NCBI GenBank assembly: GCA_900299195.1
Contig: OMIX01000064.1
Span: 1 to 64,000 of the forward strand
Source: Deltaproteobacteria bacterium
GTDB taxonomy: Bacteria; Bdellovibrionota; FAC87; UBA2466
DNA: 64,000 nt
Reading direction: 5' to 3'
In this document: in pieces, positions 31,861 through 42,284 of the stretch
Position numbering within the stretch: position 1 is the first letter of the stretch
Layout of the letters: each line of letters opens with the position of its first letter
The notes under the pieces: generated by a model
Databases searched by the model: none
The model's input: only the letters and a program-made list of their open reading frames with translations
What the model was told of the DNA's origin: nothing
Position numbers and translations under genes: made by a program

Positions 31861-34032
31861 CTAAAAGGTTCGTTTAAAGGATTCTTCTGTATTTAAAATT
31901 TTTGCGGTTAAGAAAATGAGAATTTCGTTTTTGATCTCTTTAAGCTCGGTCGACGAAAACAACATTCCGACCAAAGGCAATCTCATTAACCCGGGCACGC
32001 CTCCCATACTTGTCGTGGAGGTACTTGAGAATGCTCCCCCTATGACTGCCGTATCCCCGTTTTCAAGTAGGACTTGAGTTTGAACATTCCTCTTATCCAC
32101 TGAAACCGAAGCTCCCCCCGAGGCTTTCTGAGGCACTTCATTTTTAACATTTACAGTCATAGAAATAGAACCATCTCCGGAAACAATAGGAGTCACCTCC
32201 AAAGACAACGTCGTATCAATCGCTTGTAAACTGGGAACGGCAAACCCGCCTGCCCCCTGTTGAGCCACGGGGAAGAACGAGGATAAGGTTTGTGTCATAG
32301 TAGCCTTTTGGTTTTGATTTACCGAAACAGTAGGATTAGCTAATACTTTGGTTTGTCCCTCAAGTTCGGCTAGCCCAATCGTCGCATCTAACTTAGCAAA
32401 GTCTGGAGCTTTAATATTGATTGTATTTCCACTCACAGAGAACTTATCGAAGTTGACGTCAGCATTAATTCCCGAGGTTGACGTTCCAAACTTTAAAATA
32501 TTCATTCCAAAACTTCTTGAAAAATCAGATTTCATCTCAACGACTTTTGCGGAAACTGAAACAATCGGTGGCTGCGTATCGAGCATAGCGTACAATTTTT
32601 GCATTTTGCCGACAGATCGATCGATATCTCTCACAATGATACTATTCGAGCGTTCATCAACCTCCATGCTTCCTCTTTCGCTCATCAAAGCTTTTCCTTT
32701 GGGAGCTAAGTCGGTGGCCTTGGCATAACTGATCGGTATGATCACAGTTCGTAAGGATTCCGCTTTAACTTTCGATTGTTCAACAGCAGCGATCTCCTCT
32801 TTCTCAGATTTCAATGCAGCTAGAGTTGCCACTCTTAACACATTACCCTGTCGTACATAACCCAATTTTTTACTTTGTAGTACCAATGCGAAAGCTTGGT
32901 CCCAGGGAATGTTCTCTAAGCTCAAAGCCCCTATCTTACCTGTCACGTCCTCTCCGATGACAATGTTGTACCCACTGCTTCGACCGATTAATCTAATCAC
33001 ATCTTGAATGTCGGTGTTTTTAATTTCTAATCGCTCAATCGGTCGACCCGTAAAAACCTGGTTGGGAGAAAAAGTATTTTCTTCGGAAGTAAATTTTTTA
33101 TTTTCATCCCCCAAAGCAACTCGAGCGTCTCCTTGTTCATCGGGTGCCGGAAAATCAATGAACATCCCCTTTTCGGTGTTAGTCACCACTGGAGTTTTAT
33201 CCTCTCTTAATTGAATAATCAGTTTAGCTAATGGAACCTTATTTTTGGGTGTTTGAAGAAGTGTGAATAAAGCCACCGGACTCAAGAATTCGCTAGTATC
33301 ATAGGCTCTTTCAATCCGCTCGGGCACCATTGTATTTTCAAAAACATACACATACTGCTTCATTGCTGCGTTTCGTTTCTCTTGATATCTGAGTTTGTAT
33401 CTTGAAGTCACATAGATCCTAGAAACATCACCTTCCATCTTAAATTCCAAATTGAATATTTCGTTTTTAGCTGCAGGAACACTCTCAGATACGCTGGAAA
33501 CCACAGCGGGCAGCTGTGTTGGTTTCGAAGTCACAGTCTTAGGAGTAGAAGACTGGCCTTCATAGGGTACTGAACTCTTCTCTACCAACTCTTCCTTTTG
33601 GGTAAGATCATCCGACTTCGCTTTTGAAATGGCTGTGGATTTGGATTTCGAGGGTTCAGTCGGGCTTTCAAGATCAAGTTCTGGAAACTCAGAAGCGTTG
33701 GCATCGAGATCTGGCCCCGCAGAAAACTCACCCTCACCTTCACCTTGGAGGGTATTATCAAGGGAATCATCCTCTGCAATCTGTCGTTGGGGTTGCTTAG
33801 CTTTAGACACCGGTTGTCTGCCTGTTGTTGTTGAAGAAGGCTCTTTTCGCTTTTCTTCCGAAATGACTGACTCTAATTCTTCTAAAGCATCCAGGTCTGA
33901 GTCACGGGATGTCTTGTTCTCGTATTGGGCTTCTTGTTTCGATTTGTTTGAATTGGCTTTAGCGTAGACATTGCTTGAAAAGGACGCTGATACTAGAAGC
34001 ACCACCATGTGATAAACTATCCATTTACTCAT
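31861..34032 (-). CDS. pilQ: Type IV pilus secretin PilQ
   Basis: STN/secretin features: FTGRPIERLEIKNTDIQDVIRLIGRSSGYNIVIGEDVTGKI ... VPGLMRLPLVGMLFSSTELKEIKNEILIFLTAKIL. Confidence 0.93.
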   Translation of the reverse strand: MSKWIVYHMVVLLVSASFSSNVYAKANSNKSKQEAQYENKTSRDSDLDALEELESVISEEKRKEPSSTTTGRQPVSKAKQPQRQIAEDDSLDNTLQGEGEGEFSAGPDLDANASEFPELDLESPTEPSKSKSTAISKAKSDDLTQKEELVEKSSVPYEGQSSTPKTVTSKPTQLPAVVSSVSESVPAAKNEIFNLEFKMEGDVSRIYVTSRYKLRYQEKRNAAMKQYVYVFENTMVPERIERAYDTSEFLSPVALFTLLQTPKNKVPLAKLIIQLREDKTPVVTNTEKGMFIDFPAPDEQGDARVALGDENKKFTSEENTFSPNQVFTGRPIERLEIKNTDIQDVIRLIGRSSGYNIVIGEDVTGKIGALSLENIPWDQAFALVLQSKKLGYVRQGNVLRVATLAALKSEKEEIAAVEQSKVKAESLRTVIIPISYAKATDLAPKGKALMSERGSMEVDERSNSIIVRDIDRSVGKMQKLYAMLDTQPPIVSVSAKVVEMKSDFSRSFGMNILKFGTSTSGINADVNFDKFSVSGNTINIKAPDFAKLDATIGLAELEGQTKVLANPTVSVNQNQKATMTQTLSSFFPVAQQGAGGFAVPSLQAIDTTLSLEVTPIVSGDGSISMTVNVKNEVPQKASGGASVSVDKRNVQTQVLLENGDTAVIGGAFSSTSTTSMGGVPGLMRLPLVGMLFSSTELKEIKNEILIFLTAKILNTEESFKRTF

Positions 34033-34069
34033 ATTTTTTCCTCACATTACGCTGACTCAATTGGAGATT

Positions 34070-34705
34070 TTATTTCCCAATCATCTCGTCTAACTGTTTT
34101 TCCAGTTCAGCCGGCCTATTCATCACTTTTTGGAGTGATTCGTTAACTTTATTGATATCCCCAACGCCATTAAAATCCGGAATTTTTGGCTCATTTTTTT
34201 TCTTTGCCACTCCAACTGCCTTTTTATTTTGAACCTCTTCATTCTTTTTTTCTGGAGAGACTAAGTCAGTAGCTAAGCTGACCTGTTCAGGAGGCAAAGA
34301 TAAAACCCGTTCAATCAGGCTAGAATTACCTAAATAGTTAAATGTTTTCTGGGTAAAAATAATTTCAGTTTTTAAAATTCGACTTAGAGTCGCCCGCTCA
34401 CGCCCCACTACCTCGCCTTCGACAATCACAAAGGTTTGACCGTCCGGAGCCTGAACCATAGCTCTACTTTTTCCCTGAACACGAAGAATAGCTTTCAACG
34501 TGAGTTGCTCCAAATCATATTTCTCCGTTGGATAAATGGCTGTCGGCTTTCGCTGAGCACTACCCAACACCAAAACTTTAAAAGGATCCCTCTTGCCTGC
34601 AGGATTGTAGATATTGGTTCCTTTTGGCTCATTGGCTAAGATGGAAATGCACATTGCCAAAGCTGTAAAACACACAAACCTCAAGCTTTTTAGTTTAAAG
34701 TTCAT
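34070..34705 (-). CDS. pilP: Type IV pilus assembly protein PilP
   Basis: YNPAGKRDPFKVL...YDLEQLTLKAILRVQGKSRAMVQAPDGQTFVIVEGEVVG; between pilO and pilQ. Confidence 0.85.
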   Translation of the reverse strand: MNFKLKSLRFVCFTALAMCISILANEPKGTNIYNPAGKRDPFKVLVLGSAQRKPTAIYPTEKYDLEQLTLKAILRVQGKSRAMVQAPDGQTFVIVEGEVVGRERATLSRILKTEIIFTQKTFNYLGNSSLIERVLSLPPEQVSLATDLVSPEKKNEEVQNKKAVGVAKKKNEPKIPDFNGVGDINKVNESLQKVMNRPAELEKQLDEMIGK

Positions 34706-35292
34706 TCCGAAAACCTATAAGTCTTTAACAAAACCGCAGTTTCAAGAGGGGTTACAACCGAAGCAGGCCCCCGATTTTCTTCTCCGCTCTTGCTGACCAT
34801 TTTTAAGCTTTCGACATTAAGGATTCTTTTTAATCTCGAAATCTGATCAAAAAACATAACTGTTTGAGCAAAACCACCTCTTAATTGCAACTCAACAGCC
34901 ACCGTTTGATAAAACGATTTTTCTGAACTCTCTGACTTTTTGTTTTCATCTTTTATGGGTTTGAAAGCATCGATATCTACTCCGCTATTTCTTGCTAACA
35001 CATTGAGTTTTGCTAAAAGCTTAGAGAGATCCAAAGTTCTGGGAATAAACTCCAAAGCTTCCTCGAATTCGGAATTGGTTTTTTTTAATCGGGCCTTAAT
35101 ATCAACCAAGCCCGCAGAGAAGTTTTTTAGTTTAGCCAACTCTGTTTTTGATTGATTCAGCGCATTTCGTTTGCTTTCAATTTCATTATTCATTTTTATG
35201 AGATCCGCATTGAAGAAATCATAAAACTCATACCCTCCCCCGAGAACACCCAGCGCAAACATTACGAGAACAATTTTAATTTTATCGACCAT
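34702..35292 (-). CDS. pilO: Type IV pilus assembly protein PilO
   Basis: TM plus coiled coil, FIPRTLDLSKLLAKLNVLARNSGVDI; operon position. Confidence 0.85.
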   Translation of the reverse strand: MVDKIKIVLVMFALGVLGGGYEFYDFFNADLIKMNNEIESKRNALNQSKTELAKLKNFSAGLVDIKARLKKTNSEFEEALEFIPRTLDLSKLLAKLNVLARNSGVDIDAFKPIKDENKKSESSEKSFYQTVAVELQLRGGFAQTVMFFDQISRLKRILNVESLKMVSKSGEENRGPASVVTPLETAVLLKTYRFSE

Positions 35293-35309
35293 AATTTAAT
35301 TAATAGTTA

Positions 35310-35987
35310 CTAATTTGGGGGCTTTTCTCCGGTTAAAACCCTATTTACTCCCTCAGCTGCTTTTGGGACCACATAAATAAAGAATGCTTTAGTGCTGCCC
35401 TGTTGTTCGCCTTCTTTTTGGGTTGAAACGTTATCTAAAATTACTTTTTCAAAATAGACAGAGGAGTTTAATTTTTCTACATACTCAGCCACATCTTCAC
35501 TGGAATAGCCTTTTCCGGTCAGTTGAATCTGATAAGAAGGTTCAAAATTCAACTCAAGATTGGTTAACCACACTCTCTGTGGGAGTAATTGCCCGACAGC
35601 ATCTAAGATATTTACAGGTCCCCGCCGAGAAGCCTGTAGTGTTTTGACAACCGCTAACCTAGAATTAAGTCGACTTTCCTGCTCCTCGACACTTCTCATT
35701 TCTGCTTGCAGGGTTTTATAATCTTCCGTCTCTGCTTTTACTTTACTGTCTTCAGCACCCAGTGCCTCTATGTTTTTCTTATGATTTTCTTCGGTTTGTT
35801 CTCGATATTTTACAAATAATAAATGGGGGATTACTGCAAGAGACAGAGCAACGACCATTAAAATCAGAAAACTCGCGTCCAGTGTGATTTGAGGCAAATT
35901 CAGAGAATTGAGTAATTTTGAATCCAGTTTCAATTTCGAATTCGGTTGACCAGACGCTCCCCTTTTATTTAGGTTTATTTTGATCAT
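35310..35987 (-). CDS. pilN: Type IV pilus assembly protein PilN
   Basis: MIKINLNKR start, TM, LLPQRVWLTNLELN; operon position. Confidence 0.87.
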   Translation of the reverse strand: MIKINLNKRGASGQPNSKLKLDSKLLNSLNLPQITLDASFLILMVVALSLAVIPHLLFVKYREQTEENHKKNIEALGAEDSKVKAETEDYKTLQAEMRSVEEQESRLNSRLAVVKTLQASRRGPVNILDAVGQLLPQRVWLTNLELNFEPSYQIQLTGKGYSSEDVAEYVEKLNSSVYFEKVILDNVSTQKEGEQQGSTKAFFIYVVPKAAEGVNRVLTGEKPPN

Positions 35988-37072
35988 TTACTGTCTCCGG
36001 TTTTGCGAAGCGCTAGCCCTACTGCCGCGGTGCCTAGGAGAGACAAGTCATCAATCAATCTTCGATTTACCCCGTTTCTTGGAAAGAAGAGATTCTTAAC
36101 TGGATCCAAGTTTTCAACCTGTTCAGGGTATATATTAGAAAGCGATTCGATTAGCCCGGGTGTTTGAGAAGCTCCCCCCGTGTAGTAAATTTTTTGCAGG
36201 TGGCGCTCGGCAGATCCCCCAAAAAAGACATCGATACTTTTCTGAATTTCCGAGACCCAATGAGCATTGTAATCTTGAATGATCGGCGAAACCAAGGGTG
36301 AACCCGATTCTTTCAACTTGACCCTCTCCGCTTGTTCAAAAGACTCCCCCAATCTTTCACTAATGAGCTGCGTACATCCAGAACCGCTTGCACTCACCTT
36401 GGTAGTAAATACCGTGTTCTCTTTCTCTAAAAATGAAAGTTTGGTGTATCCTGCACCCAAATCTATTAAGACATGAGTGTCCCCGAGAGCCGATTGAGAT
36501 AGTTCTGCTCGATAATTAAACTCAAAGGCATTCCCCAGAGCGAAAGCTTGATAGTCTAAAACGACCACTTTCAGTCCAGAACTCTCAATCAGATTAGTAA
36601 AACTCTGAACATACTCTTTTTTGGCAGCTACTAATAAAACCTCAATCATGGATTGGGTTCCAGCTTCGACTTTTTGTAATGTGTTTCCAACGACCGCAAA
36701 ATCGATTTCACACTCTTCAATATTAAAAGGAATATATTGCTCAGCTTCCCAGTAGATCTGGTCTTCAATGTCTTTCTCAGCCATTTGGGGCAAGTGAATG
36801 GGTTTGCTTAGAATAGAATTTCCAAAAATCCCCACACTCACTTGACGAGTGCTGAAATTCTTAGCTGCAAAGAGTTTTTTGAGCGCATTCGTAATCGCCA
36901 ACTCGTTTTTAATAACACCATCCGGGGTGATGGCGTCCCAGGGCAACGAAATTCGGTTGTAGGCAGCCAGAGATGTTTTTTTTCCGAAACTTAACTCAAC
37001 GGCCTTAATACCGGACACACCAATGTCCAGACCGATGATAGTTTTTGAAAAAATGGAATTAATCAAGTCCAT
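35984..37072 (-). CDS. pilM: Type IV pilus assembly protein PilM
   Basis: IIGLDIGVSGIKAVEL; VLIDLGAGYTKLSFLE; actin-like fold signatures. Confidence 0.93.
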   Translation of the reverse strand: MDLINSIFSKTIIGLDIGVSGIKAVELSFGKKTSLAAYNRISLPWDAITPDGVIKNELAITNALKKLFAAKNFSTRQVSVGIFGNSILSKPIHLPQMAEKDIEDQIYWEAEQYIPFNIEECEIDFAVVGNTLQKVEAGTQSMIEVLLVAAKKEYVQSFTNLIESSGLKVVVLDYQAFALGNAFEFNYRAELSQSALGDTHVLIDLGAGYTKLSFLEKENTVFTTKVSASGSGCTQLISERLGESFEQAERVKLKESGSPLVSPIIQDYNAHWVSEIQKSIDVFFGGSAERHLQKIYYTGGASQTPGLIESLSNIYPEQVENLDPVKNLFFPRNGVNRRLIDDLSLLGTAAVGLALRKTGDSK

Positions 37073-37170
37073 TCATTATTCTCAAAAGTTTCCAGACAAC
37101 TTCTGCTGCCTGTTTTTTATTTTCACAATGATTTTTAAAAGGGAGAGAAAAACTGGAATATCTTAATAAA

Positions 37171-37199
37171 ATTATAGCAAAGCTGCTCTTCGGTTTCTA
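37171..37199 (-). promoter_or_regulatory. Putative sigma70-type promoter of pilMNOPQ
   Basis: Minus strand TAGAAA, 17-bp spacer, TATAAT, ~100 bp upstream of pilM. Confidence 0.45.
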
Positions 37200-37214
37200 G
37201 TAATCGAATTAATT

Positions 37215-37703
37215 CTACTGATGCAGCATATCATCAGGCTCTTCAAAATACTCTACTACTACGGTGTTCCCCATGACATCCCCAAGACGAACCCCTGAAT
37301 CTAAAGTAACCAATAAATAAAGCTCGAGACAAATCAGAGGAACCAAGACTAGCTGCATTAAGACTCCAACTACTGGAATTGGAAGACAAAACAAACTGAT
37401 AACCCAGGGAATATTCCGCAAGATAGAGTGAGAAGGCGAACAGGGCAGGCCTGAATAGTCCTCTAGCACTTGAAGGCCGATGATCTTTTTCCCCACACTT
37501 TGCCCCTGACCTAAGGAATCTTGAATTGCCGCATAAACCAATGCCCCCAACCAGCCTAAAGGCAACCAAAGTGCTTTACCCAAAAGGAAAATGATAGCCA
37601 CAATAATAAAGTCAATAGTCTTTGCCACAACGCGCTGAACCACCGAACATTCCGCGGGGCCTAAGAGAATTTGACTACGTCGATGATTTTTCATGAATTC
37701 CAT
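37215..37703 (-). CDS. RDD-family membrane protein
   Basis: RVVAKTIDFIIVAIIFLLG... QSVGKKIIGLQVL; ATG at 37703. Confidence 0.85.
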   Translation of the reverse strand: MEFMKNHRRSQILLGPAECSVVQRVVAKTIDFIIVAIIFLLGKALWLPLGWLGALVYAAIQDSLGQGQSVGKKIIGLQVLEDYSGLPCSPSHSILRNIPWVISLFCLPIPVVGVLMQLVLVPLICLELYLLVTLDSGVRLGDVMGNTVVVEYFEEPDDMLHQ

Positions 37704-37782
37704 GGTTACGCTTCCTTTAGTTTCTTGACTCAAGTGTAGCCTGTCTTTATGAGTGAATATACAAAGATTCATTGGAGGATAT

Positions 37783-38235
37783 ATGGCTAGTGGTGTCAAT
37801 AAAGTAATTTTAATCGGTCGACTCGGTGGAGATCCAGAAGTTCGCTACACTACCAATGGGGGTGCTGTGGCTAATTTTAATTTAGCTACTAATGAGAGTT
37901 GGACCGACAAAAGTGGACAAAAACAGGAACGAACCGAATGGCACAGAGTGGTCATTTGGGGAAAAATGGCCGAGCTCTGTGGTCAATACCTTTCCAAAGG
38001 TCGCCAGGCTTATGTTGAAGGACGTCTTCAAACCCGAGAATGGAATGATAAAGAAGGCAACAAACGATACACCACAGAAATTATTGCTCAAAACATTCAG
38101 TTTTTAGGTGGCCCTGGAGAAAGAACCTCTAACGCCTCGACTAGCAATGATTTTGCCCCTGCTACTGGGCTCGATAGCTCTTTAGGAAGTGAAACGGCAA
38201 GTGGCGGAATGAGTGATGAAGAGGTTCCATTTTAA
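37783..38235 (+). CDS. ssb: Single-stranded DNA-binding protein
   Basis: [38 protein letters not shown]; acidic tip DEEVPF. Confidence 0.96.
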   Translation: MASGVNKVILIGRLGGDPEVRYTTNGGAVANFNLATNESWTDKSGQKQERTEWHRVVIWGKMAELCGQYLSKGRQAYVEGRLQTREWNDKEGNKRYTTEIIAQNIQFLGGPGERTSNASTSNDFAPATGLDSSLGSETASGGMSDEEVPF

Positions 38236-39407
38236 GAGTCAACGAGTCTCTCAGTCACCAGGTCAGCCAGTAATCGCCCCTTGCGGGTAAGCTTTAAATG
38301 ATTTCCCTCTCTAGCGATTAAACCTTCTTTCTGAAACAGAGAAAAGTGTTTGGCTAGGGAGGGATTGTAACCGTATCTTTCCACAAAAAGATCTAAATCG
38401 ATTCCCCGATTCTTTCTTAGCTCCAAAAAGGTAGCCTCAAGCCAAGTTTGTTTTTGAGTCGAGCTTTCAAAAGGCACCTCCAAGAAGGAACTTTGATTTA
38501 GATATTTACCGAAATCCGACCACTGTTTTCGATGGTGAAATACCTTTTGTTTAAAAATTCGACTGGCAGCAGAGGGTCCAAGACCGAGAAAGTCTCCCCC
38601 TGACCAATACAAAAGGTTGTGCTTACAAGAAGCTTGGGGTTTTGCAAAATTGGAAATTTCATACTGTTGATAACCAGAGTTCTCAAGATGCTTCACCATT
38701 TCTTCGTACAGTTCAGCCGCATCATCATCATGAGGTAATTTATCGAAAAGAGAGTGCCCCGGCTTCAAGGATAAGTTGTACGCACTTACATGGGTGGGGC
38801 TAAGAGCAATCACTTCATCTAAATCTGTAAGCATTTGACTCTTGTCTTGACCAGGAATCGCAAAAATCAAATCCAAATTAAAATCCAGATAACCAAAGTC
38901 TTTTAATAATCCAACAGCCGCGTAAATAGATTCTCTAGACCCCAACCTTTCAAGTTTTTTTAAATTATTTTCAGAAAAACTCTGAGCTCCTAAACTAACT
39001 CGATTCACCGGAGTTAACTCTTTGAGCCTTTCAAGAAATATAGGGGTTACCGTTTCAGGGTTGGCCTCAATAGTTATCTCGATATCTTCAGAAAACTTAA
39101 AACGATCTTTAAGATTTTGAATAATGGATTGAAGATGTTCTACTGGCAGTAACGATGGGGTACCTCCCCCAAAGAACAAACTATGGACTTGGGGCAAGGC
39201 ATAGCCCCAATCTCTCAAAAATTGATGCGACCTCTCAATTTCTTTTAAGAGATTTTGAGTAAAAAGGTTGAAGTCGCTTTGTTGGTACTTAGTAAACGAA
39301 TAAAAATCACAGTAAGAACACTTATGAACGCAAAAGGGAATGTGAACATAGATTCCAAAGCTATTTGTCAATTGGGAGCCATTACTGGTAAAGTCTTGGG
39401 TAACCAT
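38232..39407 (-). CDS. hemW: HemW-like radical SAM protein (coproporphyrinogen III oxidase-like)
   Basis: [31 protein letters not shown]; likely start ATG at 39407. Confidence 0.9.
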   Translation of the reverse strand: MVTQDFTSNGSQLTNSFGIYVHIPFCVHKCSYCDFYSFTKYQQSDFNLFTQNLLKEIERSHQFLRDWGYALPQVHSLFFGGGTPSLLPVEHLQSIIQNLKDRFKFSEDIEITIEANPETVTPIFLERLKELTPVNRVSLGAQSFSENNLKKLERLGSRESIYAAVGLLKDFGYLDFNLDLIFAIPGQDKSQMLTDLDEVIALSPTHVSAYNLSLKPGHSLFDKLPHDDDAAELYEEMVKHLENSGYQQYEISNFAKPQASCKHNLLYWSGGDFLGLGPSAASRIFKQKVFHHRKQWSDFGKYLNQSSFLEVPFESSTQKQTWLEATFLELRKNRGIDLDLFVERYGYNPSLAKHFSLFQKEGLIAREGNHLKLTRKGRLLADLVTERLVDS

Positions 39408-42033
39408 GATTGCAAAATACACATTAAAAAACGGAATTCCAGTCTTTATCGTAGAAACCCACGCATCGCCTGTGGTTACCATCCAGGCGTGGATCAATCG
39501 CGGCAGCGTTTATGAAACCGAGAAAGAGGCGGGAATCTCTCATTTTTTAGAGCACTCTCTTTTTAAGGGAACCCGCAGACGCAAAGTAGGACAAATTGCC
39601 TCTGAAATTGAATCTCGAGGGGGCGACATCAATGCTTTCACCTCTTTTGAAGAAACCTGTTATTACACGACCTTAGCCAGCCGTTATTTTTCTGAAGGTT
39701 TAGATATTATTGCAGATGCCGTACAGAATCCTCTGTTTGATGCTGAAGAGATGGCTAGAGAAAAAGAAGTGATTCTTGAAGAAATTAAACGGGCTTATGA
39801 TTCGCCTCACAAAACCCTCTCTATGAATCTCTGGAAAGAGGCATTTGCGGGAACTCCTTATAGTCGGCCAGTGCTGGGCTATGAAGCCACCGTCCGAAAT
39901 ATCAACCACAAAACGCTAAGGACCTACTTTGAAAAGCATTATCATGCGGGAAGTTTAAGCTTATTCATCGTGGGAGATATTGATAAGACCAAAGCTTTAG
40001 ATTTGGTAAAACGTCAGTTTTCCAAAATGAAAACACAGAAACAACATTCAATTCCTAAGTTGGTCCCTACCCCTTTCAAAAATCCCAAAGTCATCGCAGT
40101 AGCAAAAGACGTCCAAGAAAGCCATGTTCAGCTAGCTTGGTTAGCCCCATCGGTAACCGATTCACTGATTCCTGCTTTTGATGTGATGTGTAGTTCCATC
40201 GGACAGGGGGAAAGCAGTGGACTATTTCAAAGATTAGTAAAAGAAAAAAAACTGGCTATGGATGCCCAAATGGGACTTGTAGCGACTGCTCGAGGGGGAT
40301 TAGCGACCACAGGCTTATCCATTGCTCCAGAAAATCTAGATTCCGCCCTAAAGGAAACTTTGGACTATCTCGAAGAAAAAGCCAATAACGGCATTGAAGA
40401 ATCTGAGTTAGAACGGGTTAAAAGTTCTTTAGAATCTGAAGTTATCTCAGGCAAAGAGACCGTCGAAGGCTACGCTCGCCGTTTGGGCTACTATTTTGTT
40501 CAATTTGGAGATCCCGATTATGAAAGAAAGTATTTAGACTCAGTTCTTGCCGTTAATAAAGAGCAAGCGATAGCTGCACTTAATCAGATTTTAAAAACCA
40601 AACCTGTGCTATCCATGATTCACCCTAAATCTCAAACCGTAGATACACAGGCAATAAAATCGCTTCTTAATAGAAAAAAAACAAAAACCAAAACAGCCCC
40701 TAGCGAGGCCATTTCTTTAGAGCTTAAAAAGAAGGGACAAGTTCGGTTCGTTGAAAAGATTGTTACCTCTTTACCTATCGTCTCGATGAAAATTATTTTT
40801 CCTGGAGGTTCCCGCGAGGAAAACTCTAACAAATTGGGCGTAGGGCAACTTTTTCAAAGATTGTGGACTTCAGGAACCCCATCGTTCTCAAGTATTCAAA
40901 TTGCTCATACTTTAGAATCCTTGGGGGCTTCGATTGATTCTTTTTCAGGAAAACACACTTTGGGGCTCAGCGTGGAATTTCTGGCAAAACAATGGCCCAT
41001 GATTAAACCTCTTTTAACCGAAATACTACTTCACCCCACTTTCCCTGAAAGTGAGTTTGAAACAGAACGAGCTATTTTGTTAAGAGAAATCAAGGCAGAA
41101 AGAGACTTCCCTGGAGCGGTCTGCCAACTCAACCTTCTAAAATCTCTTTATGGAAATCATCCTTATGGAAGATCTTCATTGGGGACTACAGAAACTGTTT
41201 CAAAATTAACAACACAGGATCTCAAAGATTATTATCAACGATTTGTTCACAAACAAAAGGCCGTGGTTTCAACGGTAGGGGCTTTTCAAAAAAATGTGTG
41301 GGAAGCTGAGATTCAAGCCATTCTGGACCAACTTCCGTCGGATGGAGGGGAGCCTCAAAACAGAGTGTCTGTAGAAAGTATCGATCATCTTCAGATTATT
41401 ACTGAAAAGAAAACTCCTCTTTTTCAATCTCATTTACTGATTGGATTTTTAACTCATGACATCCACGATCCTGATCGCTATGCCATGAAATTGCTATCCT
41501 CTTGTTTGGCCGGGCAAGGAGGAAGGCTTTTTCTTGAACTGAGAGACAAACAAAGTTTGGCCTACACGGTATCTCCGATGAATAGTGACACTCCGGATCG
41601 AGGATATTTTGGGTTTTACATCGGATGTAGCCCAGAGAAGCTTTTCACCGCTATTCAGGGGATGAGAAGAGAACTGGACAAAGTATTGAACTCTCCTATC
41701 ACTGCTAAAGAGCTCGAACGAGCCAAGCAGTTTTGGATAGGTCGTTTTGAACTGGATCTTCAACGGTTTTCCTCTCAAGCCATTGTCTATGGGCTCGATG
41801 AAATGTATGGACTGGGATTTGATCATGCTCTTCACGTTGCTGACAAAATTAGATCGGTGACTCGAGAACAAATTCAAAAAGCAGCTCAGAAATTTTTAAA
41901 ACCCCAATCGGCAACGCTTTCCATAGTTCATCCGGAAGAATTAGACAAAGACAGAATCGAACAGGCTTGGCTTTCTCCAGGGGTTACTTACGAACCAGCG
42001 GAAATGCTAACTCCCAAAATGGCGACTCAATGA
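39406..42033 (+). CDS. M16-family zinc metallopeptidase (tandem M16 modules)
   Basis: HFLEHSLFKGT (HxxEH) plus a second M16-like module lacking the motif. Confidence 0.92.
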   Translation: MIAKYTLKNGIPVFIVETHASPVVTIQAWINRGSVYETEKEAGISHFLEHSLFKGTRRRKVGQIASEIESRGGDINAFTSFEETCYYTTLASRYFSEGLDIIADAVQNPLFDAEEMAREKEVILEEIKRAYDSPHKTLSMNLWKEAFAGTPYSRPVLGYEATVRNINHKTLRTYFEKHYHAGSLSLFIVGDIDKTKALDLVKRQFSKMKTQKQHSIPKLVPTPFKNPKVIAVAKDVQESHVQLAWLAPSVTDSLIPAFDVMCSSIGQGESSGLFQRLVKEKKLAMDAQMGLVATARGGLATTGLSIAPENLDSALKETLDYLEEKANNGIEESELERVKSSLESEVISGKETVEGYARRLGYYFVQFGDPDYERKYLDSVLAVNKEQAIAALNQILKTKPVLSMIHPKSQTVDTQAIKSLLNRKKTKTKTAPSEAISLELKKKGQVRFVEKIVTSLPIVSMKIIFPGGSREENSNKLGVGQLFQRLWTSGTPSFSSIQIAHTLESLGASIDSFSGKHTLGLSVEFLAKQWPMIKPLLTEILLHPTFPESEFETERAILLREIKAERDFPGAVCQLNLLKSLYGNHPYGRSSLGTTETVSKLTTQDLKDYYQRFVHKQKAVVSTVGAFQKNVWEAEIQAILDQLPSDGGEPQNRVSVESIDHLQIITEKKTPLFQSHLLIGFLTHDIHDPDRYAMKLLSSCLAGQGGRLFLELRDKQSLAYTVSPMNSDTPDRGYFGFYIGCSPEKLFTAIQGMRRELDKVLNSPITAKELERAKQFWIGRFELDLQRFSSQAIVYGLDEMYGLGFDHALHVADKIRSVTREQIQKAAQKFLKPQSATLSIVHPEELDKDRIEQAWLSPGVTYEPAEMLTPKMATQ

Positions 42034-42284
42034 AAAATTTCTATACTCCTTCAAAAGTATATAGCTCCCGAATTGAGGAAATAAAGTAGTAGAATATCCG
42101 TAAAGCGGGCTGAAGCTCGACTAAACAGACGCCACGTAACATTTACATGGTGACTAGCTACAAGAAGAAAAAAACTCCTTTGATGAGAAGCAGGATTTGA
42201 GGTAGGCAAATCTCTCAATAGAACGATTTTTGTTTTCCCTGTTGAACCCTTTGGCCGCAAGTAAGTCGGTACCCAGCTACCCAG

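Noticed and set aside
42051-42260. 69-aa ORF between the M16 peptidase and ccsA
   Set aside because: Composition not protein-like, no plausible RBS, no domain; left as intergenic
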